Below, piece by piece: positions 1 to 7,595 of a DNA stretch of 64,000 bases. The first letter of the stretch is position 1, and each line of letters opens with the position of its first letter. The DNA comes from Parasphingorhabdus marina DSM 22363 (lineage in GTDB: Bacteria > Pseudomonadota > Alphaproteobacteria > Sphingomonadales > Sphingomonadaceae). The notes beneath the pieces were generated by a model. The model did not search any database, had not been told where the DNA came from, and worked only from the letters and a program-made list of their open reading frames with translations. The stretch is from NCBI RefSeq assembly GCF_900128895.1, contig NZ_FSQW01000002.1:1054001-1118000 (forward strand). Direction: 5' to 3'. The position numbers and the translations under genes were made by a program.

Positions 1-1
1 C

Positions 2-463
2 CCCGGCAACATGCTCGGCTACTGGCAACAGCCCGAACAGACCGCCGACACCTTGATCGATGGCTGGGTTCATACCGGCGACGGCGCCTATCAGGACGAG
101 GAGGGTTTCGTCTATATTGTCGACCGGATGAAGGACATGATCGTATCGGGTGGCGAAAACGTCTTTTCCGCCGAAGTCGAAAGCGCCATCTCCACCCATC
201 CCGATGTTGCGGGTGTGGCCGTGGTCGGGATCCCCAGCGAGCAATGGGGCGAATCCGTCCACGCCATTGTCATCCCGAAAGAAGGGAGCACGCCCGACGA
301 ACAGTCGATCATCGCCCACTGCAAGGACCAGATTGCCGGCTATAAATGCCCGCGCTCCATCGATTTTCGTACCGAGCCCTTTCCCCTGTCGGGCGCCGGC
401 AAGGTTCTCAAGCGCGAATTGCGTGCGCCTTACTGGAAGGGACAGGAACGCAGCGTCAGCTAG
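2..463 (+). CDS. Acyl-CoA synthetase (AMP-binding), C-terminal part only
   Basis: This is the 3' end of an ANL-superfamily acyl-CoA synthetase; the start lies before the window. Enzymes of this type activate a carboxylic acid as acyl-AMP and then transfer it to CoA. The visible 154 residues hold the hinge and C-terminal domain: the GDGAYQDEEGFVYIVDR segment, the DMIVSGGENVFSAEVE motif, and near the end GAGKVLKREL, whose first Lys is the usual adenylation-step lysine. The C-terminal tail APYWKGQERSVS closely resembles that of the full-length paralogue at 9405-10985 (APYWEGQDRGVN), so both probably belong to one subfamily. Substrate cannot be told. Confidence 0.9.
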   Translation, partial: PGNMLGYWQQPEQTADTLIDGWVHTGDGAYQDEEGFVYIVDRMKDMIVSGGENVFSAEVESAISTHPDVAGVAVVGIPSEQWGESVHAIVIPKEGSTPDEQSIIAHCKDQIAGYKCPRSIDFRTEPFPLSGAGKVLKRELRAPYWKGQERSVS

Positions 464-501
464 GGTGAGGCAACAAAGGCTGGGGCTTGTTTCCACACAG
501 C

Positions 502-819
502 CTACATCGGCATGTCCATTGCCTGCGCCAGTTCGATCGTACCGCCAATATCGAGATGCGGTGATTTGCGGGTCATTTCAATCGCCGCTTCCTGGCTGTC
601 CGCCTCGATGATGGTGATCCCGGACAAGGGATTGGCACCCCCGCCCTCGGTTACATCATCGCTGCTCACGGTGACGGTGTTGCTGACCGGAATGCCGCGA
701 TCGACCACGGCATCACCGAGCCCGTCCATCCACGCCATCCATTTCTGCATGTGCTGCTGTCCCTCTTCCGGGCTCATCTGGGTTTTTCCGCCATGATAGG
801 CGAGCAGATATTTGGTCAT
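502..819 (-). CDS. YCII-related domain protein
   Basis: A 105-residue protein starting MTKYLLAYHGG, with the compact alpha-beta ferredoxin-like pattern of YCII/DGPF-type proteins (KYLLAYHG, then WMAWMDGLGDAVVDRG, then GITIIEADSQEAAIEM). Family members are small, often dimeric proteins of unclear function; some were proposed to be enzymes because of a conserved His/Asp pair. An AAGGGA ribosome-binding site precedes the ATG. It is divergent from the TetR gene at 934, and a small AT-rich dyad lies between them, so TetR control is plausible but inferred. Function unknown. Confidence 0.85.
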   Translation of the reverse strand: MTKYLLAYHGGKTQMSPEEGQQHMQKWMAWMDGLGDAVVDRGIPVSNTVTVSSDDVTEGGGANPLSGITIIEADSQEAAIEMTRKSPHLDIGGTIELAQAMDMPM

Positions 820-875
820 TCCCTTGTCCTTCCAGTGTTTGCGGGTGTCTGAGGATTTCCTTATTGCGGCAATCT

Positions 876-897
876 AAATATGTTAAAGAACATTTTT
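876..897. promoter_or_regulatory. Candidate TetR operator between divergent YCII and tetR genes
   Basis: The divergent intergenic region contains an inverted repeat AAATATGTT-AAAG-AACATTTTT, with 8 of 9 arm positions complementary. It lies about 37 bases before the TetR start and 57 bases before the YCII start. A TetR-family gene divergent from a target gene around a short palindrome is the classic arrangement; binding itself is inferred. Confidence 0.4.
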
Positions 898-933
898 TGA
901 ATTCTGCCACATTGCGCCCGAAGGAGAAGCATC

Positions 934-1518
934 ATGCCCTACAGCGCCGAACACAAGCGCCAGACTCGTGCGAAAATTGTCGAGTGCGCCCGCATGCTGT
1001 TTAACCGGCACGGGTTTCAGGACGTCACCATCGACATGGTGATGGAAAATGCCGGGCTGACCCGCGGCGGATTCTACAACCATTTCCGCAACAAGGAGGA
1101 ACTGTACCAGGCGGCCGTCTCCAGCTTCCTCCATGGCCGGGGCGCAGAATGGCGCCGGGATGCCGGCGTCGATCCCGAGAGTCCCGGACATGTTATGATG
1201 CGCCAGATGATCTCGGGTTACCTGTCGCCGGAACATCTCGGCGATATTGAAGGCCAGTGCCCGATGATCGCCCTGCCCTCGGATATTGCCCGTGCCAATC
1301 CGCAAGTTCAGGAATCCTACCGGCAATTGCTGGAGGCCATGGTTGGCCTGTTTGAGAATGGACTCGCAACTGACCTGACGGACCGGCGGCAACAGGCGCT
1401 ATCGCTCGCAGCGCTGTGCGTGGGCGGTATGGTCATCGCCCGATCGCTTCCGGATTCCGGACTGGCAGAAGAAGTGCGCACCGCCGCGCAGGATTATGCG
1501 CTGAGTCAGCTGGATTGA
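934..1518 (+). CDS. TetR/AcrR-family transcriptional regulator
   Basis: A 194-residue one-component repressor. The N-terminal helix-turn-helix spans about residues 10-58 (ECARMLFNRHGFQDVT...GLTRGGFYNHFRNKEEL), typical of TetR proteins, followed by an all-helical ligand-binding domain. The ligand-domain signature CPMIALPSDIARAN resembles the TetR group often annotated near YCII and oxidoreductase genes. The start at 934 has an AAGGAG site 8 bases upstream. It is divergent from the YCII gene at 502-819, its most likely target, and may repress itself. The ligand is unknown. Confidence 0.92.
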   Translation: MPYSAEHKRQTRAKIVECARMLFNRHGFQDVTIDMVMENAGLTRGGFYNHFRNKEELYQAAVSSFLHGRGAEWRRDAGVDPESPGHVMMRQMISGYLSPEHLGDIEGQCPMIALPSDIARANPQVQESYRQLLEAMVGLFENGLATDLTDRRQQALSLAALCVGGMVIARSLPDSGLAEEVRTAAQDYALSQLD

Positions 1519-1526
1519 GTCTGCGA

Positions 1527-3074
1527 TTATTCGGCGGGCGCCATTTCGACCTGTGAACTTGCCTCCGGTTTTTTTCCCCGGAGCCCAATCCAGGCAAAAG
1601 CCAGCGCACCGGCCAGCAAGGACATATTGATTGCAATCAATATCCCTTGCGCGGCAGCGCCCGAGGACAATGCGATCGGGAAGTGGAGCAATGCGGCCAG
1701 TGCCAGCATCACAGCGATCAGCAAATATTGCAAGCGGACTGCTTTGCCCGGAGTTTTTGTGAAAAAGATTGCCGCGATGGACAGGCCCCACAGCCCGAAG
1801 AAAACCGGTTCCAGTGGCACTGCGATATTGGCAGCGACCAGCAACGCGGTTCCTGCCAGGCCGAGAGAAAGCCCGGTTGTCATCCCGCGCCAGGCCGCTT
1901 CGCTTTTGGGCTTTGGCTGTCCTTGCTGCTTCTTGCGTTTGAACCAGATCATCATGCCGGTGCTGGTAATGTACGTCAGTGCCAGCGACAGCACGAAATA
2001 GAGAATCTTGATCGGATAGCCGCCAAAGGTGCCGTAATGCAGAGGTTGCACCATGCCGAATGCGCGTGCGCCGGCCGGACTTCCGCTGCCACCGAATTTC
2101 TCCAGAAACGCGCCGCTGTTCCGGTAAATATCCGATGTCCGCATCGACAGGATGCCCTCCTCATAGTAGGCCACGGTTGTCGTGTTGCCGCTGTCTTTGG
2201 GATTATTGGCAATTAACAGGGAAAAGGTCCGGCCTTCGCCCTGCGAGTTTTCCAGCATCGAACGGTAGTCAGGGGAGGAACGCATTGGCGGCGCACCTTC
2301 AATCGCCTGCGGCCCCTGGATCACCTGAATCGCGGCTTCCTGATCCCCTTCGTACACCAGCATCGCGAGCGCGGCGACGGTGATCCCGGCCACGCCCAGA
2401 AATGCGCCGGTGAAAGTGATGACCAGATGGAAAGGCAGTCCCCAGACGCTGAGCCGGTTATGGACATCGGTCCATGCGATCCGGGCATTACGCTTCAGGC
2501 GCAACTTGAAAGCATCCCTGAAAATCGTCGGATGCGCAAAAATGCCCGACAGGATCAGCGTGAACATTACCACACCGAGCAAGCCCACCAGATAGCGTCC
2601 CCAGGGACGCGGCAAATGCAGCATTGTGTGCAAATCTTCAATGACATGGGCGTAGGGCGATTGGGCTTCGGAAACCAGTGCTCCGGTCTCGGGATCCGCT
2701 ACCCAGTCGGTGCTGATCAGATCGGACTTTTGATCTTTTCGCTCATTCAGTCGCACGGTGAGATAGGGCTTAAACTCATCCGGCGCATAGGCGATGATAT
2801 TGAGGATTTCGTTGCCCGGCTGCAATTCGGCTTCCGCATTTTCCATCGCAGTGGCAATCGCCGCAGGCGTGGTTTCATAGGATGTGACGGTATTCCGGTT
2901 TTCCCAAAGGGAAATTTCCGGCACGAACAAGGTAAGCGCGCCGGAGAGACTGACGATGTAGATCAGCGCGGCAAAGGCAAGACCCAGCACCGAATGCGAA
3001 TCGATCATCCGGCGAACAAAGCCGCTGTTGCTGCCTTCCGGTTCCGTGCTTTCGATGTTCGTTTCGGATGTCAT
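1527..3074 (-). CDS. PepSY-associated transmembrane protein (iron-uptake type)
   Basis: A 515-residue inner-membrane protein of the PepSY_TM family. It begins with a short cytoplasmic stretch and a first membrane helix (SVLGLAFAALIYIVSLSGALTLF) ending in the family's typical GALTLFVPE turn. A periplasmic PepSY region, a second helix pair (YLVGLLGVVMFTLILSG, FHLVITFTGAFLGVAG) and four to five C-terminal helices follow. Relatives sit in siderophore and haem uptake loci and some reduce iron chelates; that role is inferred here from family and context. Its start codon overlaps the stop of the upstream membrane-protein gene (ATGA, 3071-3074), so the two are translationally coupled. It converges on tetR with only a few bases between. 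Confidence 0.88.
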   Translation of the reverse strand: MTSETNIESTEPEGSNSGFVRRMIDSHSVLGLAFAALIYIVSLSGALTLFVPEISLWENRNTVTSYETTPAAIATAMENAEAELQPGNEILNIIAYAPDEFKPYLTVRLNERKDQKSDLISTDWVADPETGALVSEAQSPYAHVIEDLHTMLHLPRPWGRYLVGLLGVVMFTLILSGIFAHPTIFRDAFKLRLKRNARIAWTDVHNRLSVWGLPFHLVITFTGAFLGVAGITVAALAMLVYEGDQEAAIQVIQGPQAIEGAPPMRSSPDYRSMLENSQGEGRTFSLLIANNPKDSGNTTTVAYYEEGILSMRTSDIYRNSGAFLEKFGGSGSPAGARAFGMVQPLHYGTFGGYPIKILYFVLSLALTYITSTGMMIWFKRKKQQGQPKPKSEAAWRGMTTGLSLGLAGTALLVAANIAVPLEPVFFGLWGLSIAAIFFTKTPGKAVRLQYLLIAVMLALAALLHFPIALSSGAAAQGILIAINMSLLAGALAFAWIGLRGKKPEASSQVEMAPAE

Positions 3075-3619
3075 AGCAGCACATATCCGGTGGCGGCAGC
3101 GGCAGTCAGCAATACCGGCATCCAGACAACCCGCTTCAGGTCAGGATCGACCGTGGCATGCAGAGCGCCGACAGACCAGAAGAGCGGCGTTAGCAGTCCG
3201 CCGGTGAACAGCCGGGTGATTTCGATCGCCCAGGGTTTGGTCGCGACAATCAGGCTGAGTGCCAGCGCCGTGATCAGATAAAGTGGTCCGGCAGAAAACA
3301 GCCGCAATGCCAGTCGCGCCTTGGATCCCGATGGCGGCGTCGGCATTTTTTTCTGGCGTTGGGGTACGCGATCATGTCCGATCGCACTGGTCCGGAAAAA
3401 GGGTGCAAGGATCAGGGCATAGGCGACGACCGAGATGGTGGTCAGCCCCCAGGTCAAGCCGAGTTCAAAACCAAGACCATTGGCAATCAGCCAGATCGAT
3501 AACGCAAACAGCACCAGCCCTGCGACGAGCCAGATCCTCGCTGCCCCGGTATCGCTGCTGGCCTGGCGCAAACTGAAGATGCTCAATGACTGAACGGCGA
3601 CACCGCCAATAATCCACAC
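3071..3619 (-). CDS. Small polytopic membrane protein of an iron-uptake operon
   Basis: An 182-residue hydrophobic protein with about five or six predicted helices (WLVAGLVLFALSIWLIANG, LGLTWGLTTISVVAYALILA, LYLITALALSLIVA and a C-terminal pair) and a basic loop in the middle. I do not recognise the family with confidence; short membrane proteins of this kind commonly accompany PepSY proteins. The start is GTG at 3619 with a GAGGGG site 9 bases upstream; an ATG at 3626 is out of frame. It is the first gene of a two-gene operon with the PepSY gene, divergent from the TonB receptor, and shares the Fur-box-like site at 3670-3688. Confidence 0.75.
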   Translation of the reverse strand: MWIIGGVAVQSLSIFSLRQASSDTGAARIWLVAGLVLFALSIWLIANGLGFELGLTWGLTTISVVAYALILAPFFRTSAIGHDRVPQRQKKMPTPPSGSKARLALRLFSAGPLYLITALALSLIVATKPWAIEITRLFTGGLLTPLFWSVGALHATVDPDLKRVVWMPVLLTAAAATGYVLL

Positions 3620-3669
3620 GACTCATCCCCTCAAATGGAAGTTTTGGAATAACTCCACAGACTCTTCTT

Positions 3670-3688
3670 GTAAATGAGAATCATTATT
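3670..3688. promoter_or_regulatory. Fur-box-like operator between PepSY operon and TonB receptor
   Basis: The sequence GTAAATGAGAATCATTATT matches the classical 19-base Fur consensus GATAATGATAATCATTATC at 15 of 19 positions. It is followed by further ATTATTATC half-site sequence to about 3694. It lies 51 bases before the GTG of the divergent membrane-protein gene and 57 bases before the ATG of the receptor, so one site could repress both under iron-replete conditions. The match is seen; Fur binding is inferred. Confidence 0.7.
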
Positions 3689-3745
3689 ATTATCAGCAAG
3701 CGCGATTGTTGCGACTCATTCGCATCAATAAACGAGGGATCATCA

Positions 3746-5983
3746 ATGAAAAACATCATCGCCTGTTCGGCTTCGGTCATTACGCTGGCAATAGCTGCCA
3801 CATCTTCTGCCCAAGCTGCCGATGCAACTTCCGCCCAAACGGAGCAGTCGGGCGGGGATACCGAGAATCGTGACGACAACATCATCATCGTGACCGGTCA
3901 AAAGTTTGAACAATCCCTGCAGGAAGTCACTTCCAGTGTCAGTGTTACTACCGCCGAGGACATCACGCGCGAACCGATTACCGACCTGTATGATATCGTG
4001 GATCGCATTCCCAATGTGACGTCATCCTTTGGCGGTCTGGGCTTTGCCATCCGCGGGATTGATCAGCGTGGCATTGCGGGTGGTGGCGCAACCCTGACCA
4101 TCTATGTTGACGATTCTCCTCTCGATAATCAAACGACGTTCTTCGGTCCGCTGGACAGCTGGGACCTGGGGCAGGTCGAAATCTATCGTGGCCCTCAGTC
4201 AACCAATTTCGGGCGCAACGCACTTGCCGGGGCCATATATGTGCGCACCCAGGACCCGACCTATGAATGGGATATCCGGGCGCGCGGTGAAATTGGTGAC
4301 AATGGTCAGCGCCAGATTGCCGGTGCCTTTGGCGGGCCGATCGTGGAAGACAGCCTGGCCTTCCGCGTGTCGGCAAACTACCGCGAAAGCGACGGGTTCA
4401 TCTTCAACACGTTCCTGGACGAGCAGGCCGATGCCACGGAGCTCAAAACCATCCGGCTGAAGCTGCTGATGGAACCCGCGGACAATTTCAAGATCATCAC
4501 GACGAGCTCCTACACCGAAAATTTTGCCGGTGAAGACAGTGTCAATCCTCTCAGCGGGCAACAGGCCGACGGCAGTTTCGACGCCGGCAGTGTGGCGCGT
4601 GAGGTCAGCTATGATTTTGCCGGACTGGAAGGGACGGACACGTTCATTCAATCCATCAATCTCCAGCTCGGCCTGGCAGACGGCCTCGATCTGCAATCGA
4701 TCAGCACCTATCAGGACACGGACTATGTGCGGCGGGAGGATTTTGACAACAGCCCCGCTTCGCTTGGTTTTCTGGATCGGCAGGGAGCAGACGAAACCTT
4801 TTCCCAGGAACTGCGTTTGAAATATCAGTCGGACCGGATCAAGGCACTCCTCGGATTCTACTATTTCGACAACCAGAATGTCTTCGATGATGACTTCATC
4901 ATCTCTGCCGGCATATTGGGACCCATTTTCCCGTCGAGCATCCTTATCAGTCGCGCCGCGGTCAATACCGCTGATACCCGCAATTATGCCTTTTTCACGG
5001 ACGGTGAGTTTGCCCTGACGGATACGATCGATCTGCTGTTCGGGCTGCGTTATGACAATGAAGAAACCAACACGCTGGCAGTGGCAACCACGGCAATTGC
5101 CAATCCGCCTCTCCCTGCCTTGCCCCCGTTTGTCGAACAGTTGCTCGTCAGTCAGGCGGGCACCACCAGTCAGGAGGTTGGGGCCAGCTTCGAAGCCTGG
5201 TTGCCCAAAGGCGGGATTCGCTGGTCTCCCAATGAAGACTTCAACCTGTCCTTTGTTGCACAGCGTGCCTATCGCGCTGGCGGCGCACAGATTTTTGTCG
5301 TCGACGGCAGTATCAACGAATTTGAACCGGAATATCTGTGGAACTACGAAATCGCCATGAGAAGCACCTGGCTCGACGGTCGCCTGAAGTGGAATGCCAA
5401 TGTCTATTATTCCGACTGGTCCGACCAGCAGGTGAGTATTCCGGTGCCGGCATTTCCGACGTTTGGTCTCACCCAGAACGCGGGGCAGTCGACATTATAC
5501 GGGTTTGAAACAGACATCAGCTTTGAAATCACGCCCGAATTCGAAATCTACGGCGGCCTGGGTTACGCATTCACCGAATTTGACGATTTTCCCAACGGCA
5601 ACTTCGACTCGGCTTTACCGGAAAGCGAAGCCAATCAGGCCAATTTTGCGGGCAACCGTTTTCCCTTCGCACCGCGCTGGTCGGCCAATGCCGGCGTCGC
5701 CTATAATAGCGAATTCGGCTTGTTCGGTGGCATAGACGCCAATTTCCAGTCAAAAGTTTTTCAGGGGAACGAAAATCTCGGAGTGAATTATTTTGGCGAT
5801 AGAGTACTTGTGAATGCCCGTATCGGTTACGAAATTCTGGAAGGCGTTCGCGCGAGCGCTTATGTCCGCAATCTGTTTGACGAGCAATATTTCACGTCGC
5901 TCAGTGTCGGCTCGCCGGGCGACGAGTTTTCCAGACTTGGTGCAGAACGGACATTTGCCGTGCGACTTGATCTCGACTTTTAA
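3746..5983 (+). CDS. TonB-dependent outer-membrane receptor, probably for an iron chelate
   Basis: A 745-residue receptor. I chose the ATG at 3746 because it has a GAGG site and is followed directly by a signal peptide (MKNIIACSASVITLAIA...AQA); an in-frame ATG 24 codons upstream overlaps the Fur-box region. After the signal comes a TonB box (IIIVTGQ, about residue 44), a plug domain with VEIYRGPQSTNFGRNALAG, and a 22-strand type barrel ending in an aromatic terminal strand (TFAVRLDLDF). It imports a TonB-driven substrate across the outer membrane. The Fur-like operator and divergent PepSY operon point to a ferric siderophore or related chelate; the exact substrate is not visible. Confidence 0.9.
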   Translation: MKNIIACSASVITLAIAATSSAQAADATSAQTEQSGGDTENRDDNIIIVTGQKFEQSLQEVTSSVSVTTAEDITREPITDLYDIVDRIPNVTSSFGGLGFAIRGIDQRGIAGGGATLTIYVDDSPLDNQTTFFGPLDSWDLGQVEIYRGPQSTNFGRNALAGAIYVRTQDPTYEWDIRARGEIGDNGQRQIAGAFGGPIVEDSLAFRVSANYRESDGFIFNTFLDEQADATELKTIRLKLLMEPADNFKIITTSSYTENFAGEDSVNPLSGQQADGSFDAGSVAREVSYDFAGLEGTDTFIQSINLQLGLADGLDLQSISTYQDTDYVRREDFDNSPASLGFLDRQGADETFSQELRLKYQSDRIKALLGFYYFDNQNVFDDDFIISAGILGPIFPSSILISRAAVNTADTRNYAFFTDGEFALTDTIDLLFGLRYDNEETNTLAVATTAIANPPLPALPPFVEQLLVSQAGTTSQEVGASFEAWLPKGGIRWSPNEDFNLSFVAQRAYRAGGAQIFVVDGSINEFEPEYLWNYEIAMRSTWLDGRLKWNANVYYSDWSDQQVSIPVPAFPTFGLTQNAGQSTLYGFETDISFEITPEFEIYGGLGYAFTEFDDFPNGNFDSALPESEANQANFAGNRFPFAPRWSANAGVAYNSEFGLFGGIDANFQSKVFQGNENLGVNYFGDRVLVNARIGYEILEGVRASAYVRNLFDEQYFTSLSVGSPGDEFSRLGAERTFAVRLDLDF

Positions 5984-6046
5984 CGGCCAATGGATGTTCC
6001 ATTCCAATCAAGCGGCGTGGGAGCGCTTTTCCTGAACCGGAGTCAG

Positions 6047-6718
6047 CTAGTCCGCAAACATGGGCGACACTTCGCCCACCGCTTCCCTCTCTCTGGCAAT
6101 GATCCGGGAGAATGAGGGACGGGAATGGATGCGATCGACATAGGCTGCGAGAGTGGGCCATTGTCCGGCATCTACCTCTTCACCGGCATGCCGCATGTTG
6201 ATGAAAATGCTGCCGGCCGTCACGTCAGCCAGCGTCATGGCATCACCCATCAGAAAGGACTTGTCTCCATCCAGCTGGCTTTCCAGATAGTGGAAATGCC
6301 GCGGCAGTAATGCGAGTGCCTGATCAATCGCCGCCTGATCCGATTCCTTTTGAAGCAGCACCGGATTGACGAAACGGTGGATGAACAACGGGGCTTCCAC
6401 TTTCGAAAACAGGCCGGTCGCAAGATAGTCGCACAGCCAGTGCATCCACCCGAGATCCCAGCTGTCTTTCGGGAATAGCGGCGGATCGGCAATCTCGCTT
6501 TCCAGAAATGCACAGCCGGCCAGTGAGTCGGGCAGAAAACGTCCATCAATCTCGAGCACCGGGACCTTGCCCAGCGGACTGATCTTCAGAAATTCCGGAT
6601 CGGGATCACCCAGCGGCACCACATTGACGATGTCATAGGAAACCCCCTTTTCCTCGCAAAACGCCAGAAGCCGGCGCACCCAGGGGGACATTATGGTTCC
6701 GTGAATGGTGACGTTCAT
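6047..6718 (-). CDS. Glutathione S-transferase family protein
   Basis: A 223-residue GST with an N-terminal thioredoxin-like domain (about 1-78; IHGTIMSPWVRRLLAFCEEKGV, then GKVPVLEIDGRFLPDS, with the cis-Pro of KVPVL) and a helical C-terminal domain. Ser11 in MSPWVRR sits at the usual catalytic position. GSTs conjugate glutathione to electrophiles. The start at 6718 has a GGAGGA site; an upstream in-frame ATG lies in the operator and is rejected. It is divergent from the tautomerase/SDR operon, and both are read away from a 45-base palindrome, so shared control is likely. Confidence 0.9.
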   Translation of the reverse strand: MNVTIHGTIMSPWVRRLLAFCEEKGVSYDIVNVVPLGDPDPEFLKISPLGKVPVLEIDGRFLPDSLAGCAFLESEIADPPLFPKDSWDLGWMHWLCDYLATGLFSKVEAPLFIHRFVNPVLLQKESDQAAIDQALALLPRHFHYLESQLDGDKSFLMGDAMTLADVTAGSIFINMRHAGEEVDAGQWPTLAAYVDRIHSRPSFSRIIAREREAVGEVSPMFAD

Positions 6719-6756
6719 AAATTTTCCTCCGCTGCTGAAATCGCATCTGCAAAGTA

Positions 6757-6801
6757 GTTGCAATATAGGACCAGTTATCGTACTTGGTCTTATATTGCAA
6801 C
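6757..6801. promoter_or_regulatory. 45-base dyad, candidate HxlR operator of GST and tautomerase operons
   Basis: Two 17-base arms face each other: GTTGCAATATAGGACCA at 6757-6773 and TGGTCTTATATTGCAAC at 6785-6801, 16 of 17 complementary, with an 11-base spacer. Read in each gene's own direction the arm is TGGTCYTATATTGCAAC, ending 38 bases before the GST start and 42 bases before the tautomerase-like start; the internal TATATT could serve as -10 element of each promoter. The same box lies in front of the nearby hxlR gene at 8828, with the same overall span. Binding by that regulator is inferred. Confidence 0.65.
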
Positions 6802-6843
6802 CATGCTAGGAGGGATTTCCTGGCGCGAAGGAGGAAAATGATC

Positions 6844-7158
6844 ATGACGACATGCAATTGTATCGTGCAGGCCGGACAGATATCCGGAGAAACGCAGGCT
6901 GGCTTGCGGTCACGTCTCGATGCTTTCTCCCAGGCCAGTTTCGGGTCCCCTGCGGAGATCGGCTGGGTCGAGATTGCACCCGGCAGCGGCTATACCGCCA
7001 CACAGCCGTCCACTTCGTCCATTGTCTCGCTGACCGCTGACAAGCCGCTGGAACAGTCTGAACGCATCCCGATGCTCAGGGATCTGTGTGACCTCTGGTC
7101 GGCAGAGACCGGCTGTTCGCTCGACGAAATCGTCGGCGTGATCAACGACCCCGCCTGA
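6844..7158 (+). CDS. Tautomerase-fold protein lacking the catalytic N-terminal proline
   Basis: A 104-residue protein, MTTCNCIVQAG... Its second half (SIVSLTADKPLEQSERIPMLRDLCDLW...GCSLDEIVGVINDP) follows the same pattern as the tautomerase encoded next (GSIRAGRSAEQKAQIIDEMRQAI...GLPQDDIQVVIRDTP), so I place it in the tautomerase superfamily. The residue after the start is Thr, not the Pro that acts as catalytic base. Two starts compete: 6838 lies only 3 bases after the AAGGAGG site, while 6844 has 9 bases and is preferred; neither gives Pro. It is the first gene of an operon with the tautomerase and SDR. Function unknown; a partner subunit or a different chemistry are both possible. Confidence 0.7.
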   Translation: MTTCNCIVQAGQISGETQAGLRSRLDAFSQASFGSPAEIGWVEIAPGSGYTATQPSTSSIVSLTADKPLEQSERIPMLRDLCDLWSAETGCSLDEIVGVINDPA

Positions 7159-7184
7159 ACGCAACATATCAGCAGGAGAAACCC

Positions 7185-7595
7185 ATGCCTCTTTACATGA
7201 CCAATGCCGTCCAGGGCGCGATCACCGATGCCGCCAAGCAGAAGATCGCAACAGACATCACCCGCATCCACTGTGATGTCACCGATGCCCCACCCGCCTT
7301 TGTCCACGCTTTTTTTGTGGAAGACGCGCCGCACATGCCGCTCGACGGCAAGGCGGCCTTTCTGCTTGGCAGCATTCGGGCCGGACGGAGCGCTGAACAA
7401 AAGGCGCAAATCATCGATGAGATGCGTCAGGCGATTCACGAGCATTCTGGACTGCCGCAAGATGACATTCAGGTCGTGATCCGGGATACGCCCGCCAGCT
7501 GGGTGATGGAGGGCGGTGATATCATGCCCGAACCCGGTGAAGAGGATGATTGGTTTGCAGCGCATGAAGCCAGAAAGGCGGCAGAAAATGCCTGA
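7185..7595 (+). CDS. 4-oxalocrotonate tautomerase-like protein
   Basis: A 136-residue tautomerase-superfamily protein. After Met removal the N-terminus is Pro (MPLYMTNAVQGAIT), the general base of this family. A core beta-alpha-beta unit with AFLLGSIRAGRSAEQKAQII and a C-terminal PASWVMEGG segment follow, resembling the longer tautomerase type (putative cis-3-chloroacrylate dehalogenase-like group). Such enzymes interconvert keto and enol forms or hydrate unsaturated acids. An AGGAGAAA site precedes the ATG. It follows the proline-less homologue by 26 bases, and its end overlaps the SDR start by 8 bases. Confidence 0.85.
   Translation: MPLYMTNAVQGAITDAAKQKIATDITRIHCDVTDAPPAFVHAFFVEDAPHMPLDGKAAFLLGSIRAGRSAEQKAQIIDEMRQAIHEHSGLPQDDIQVVIRDTPASWVMEGGDIMPEPGEEDDWFAAHEARKAAENA

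Noticed and set aside
5984-6046. Short AAGCG...CGCTT dyad between the TonB receptor and the convergent GST gene as a terminator.
   Set aside because: Only five base pairs with a long loop; too weak to call.
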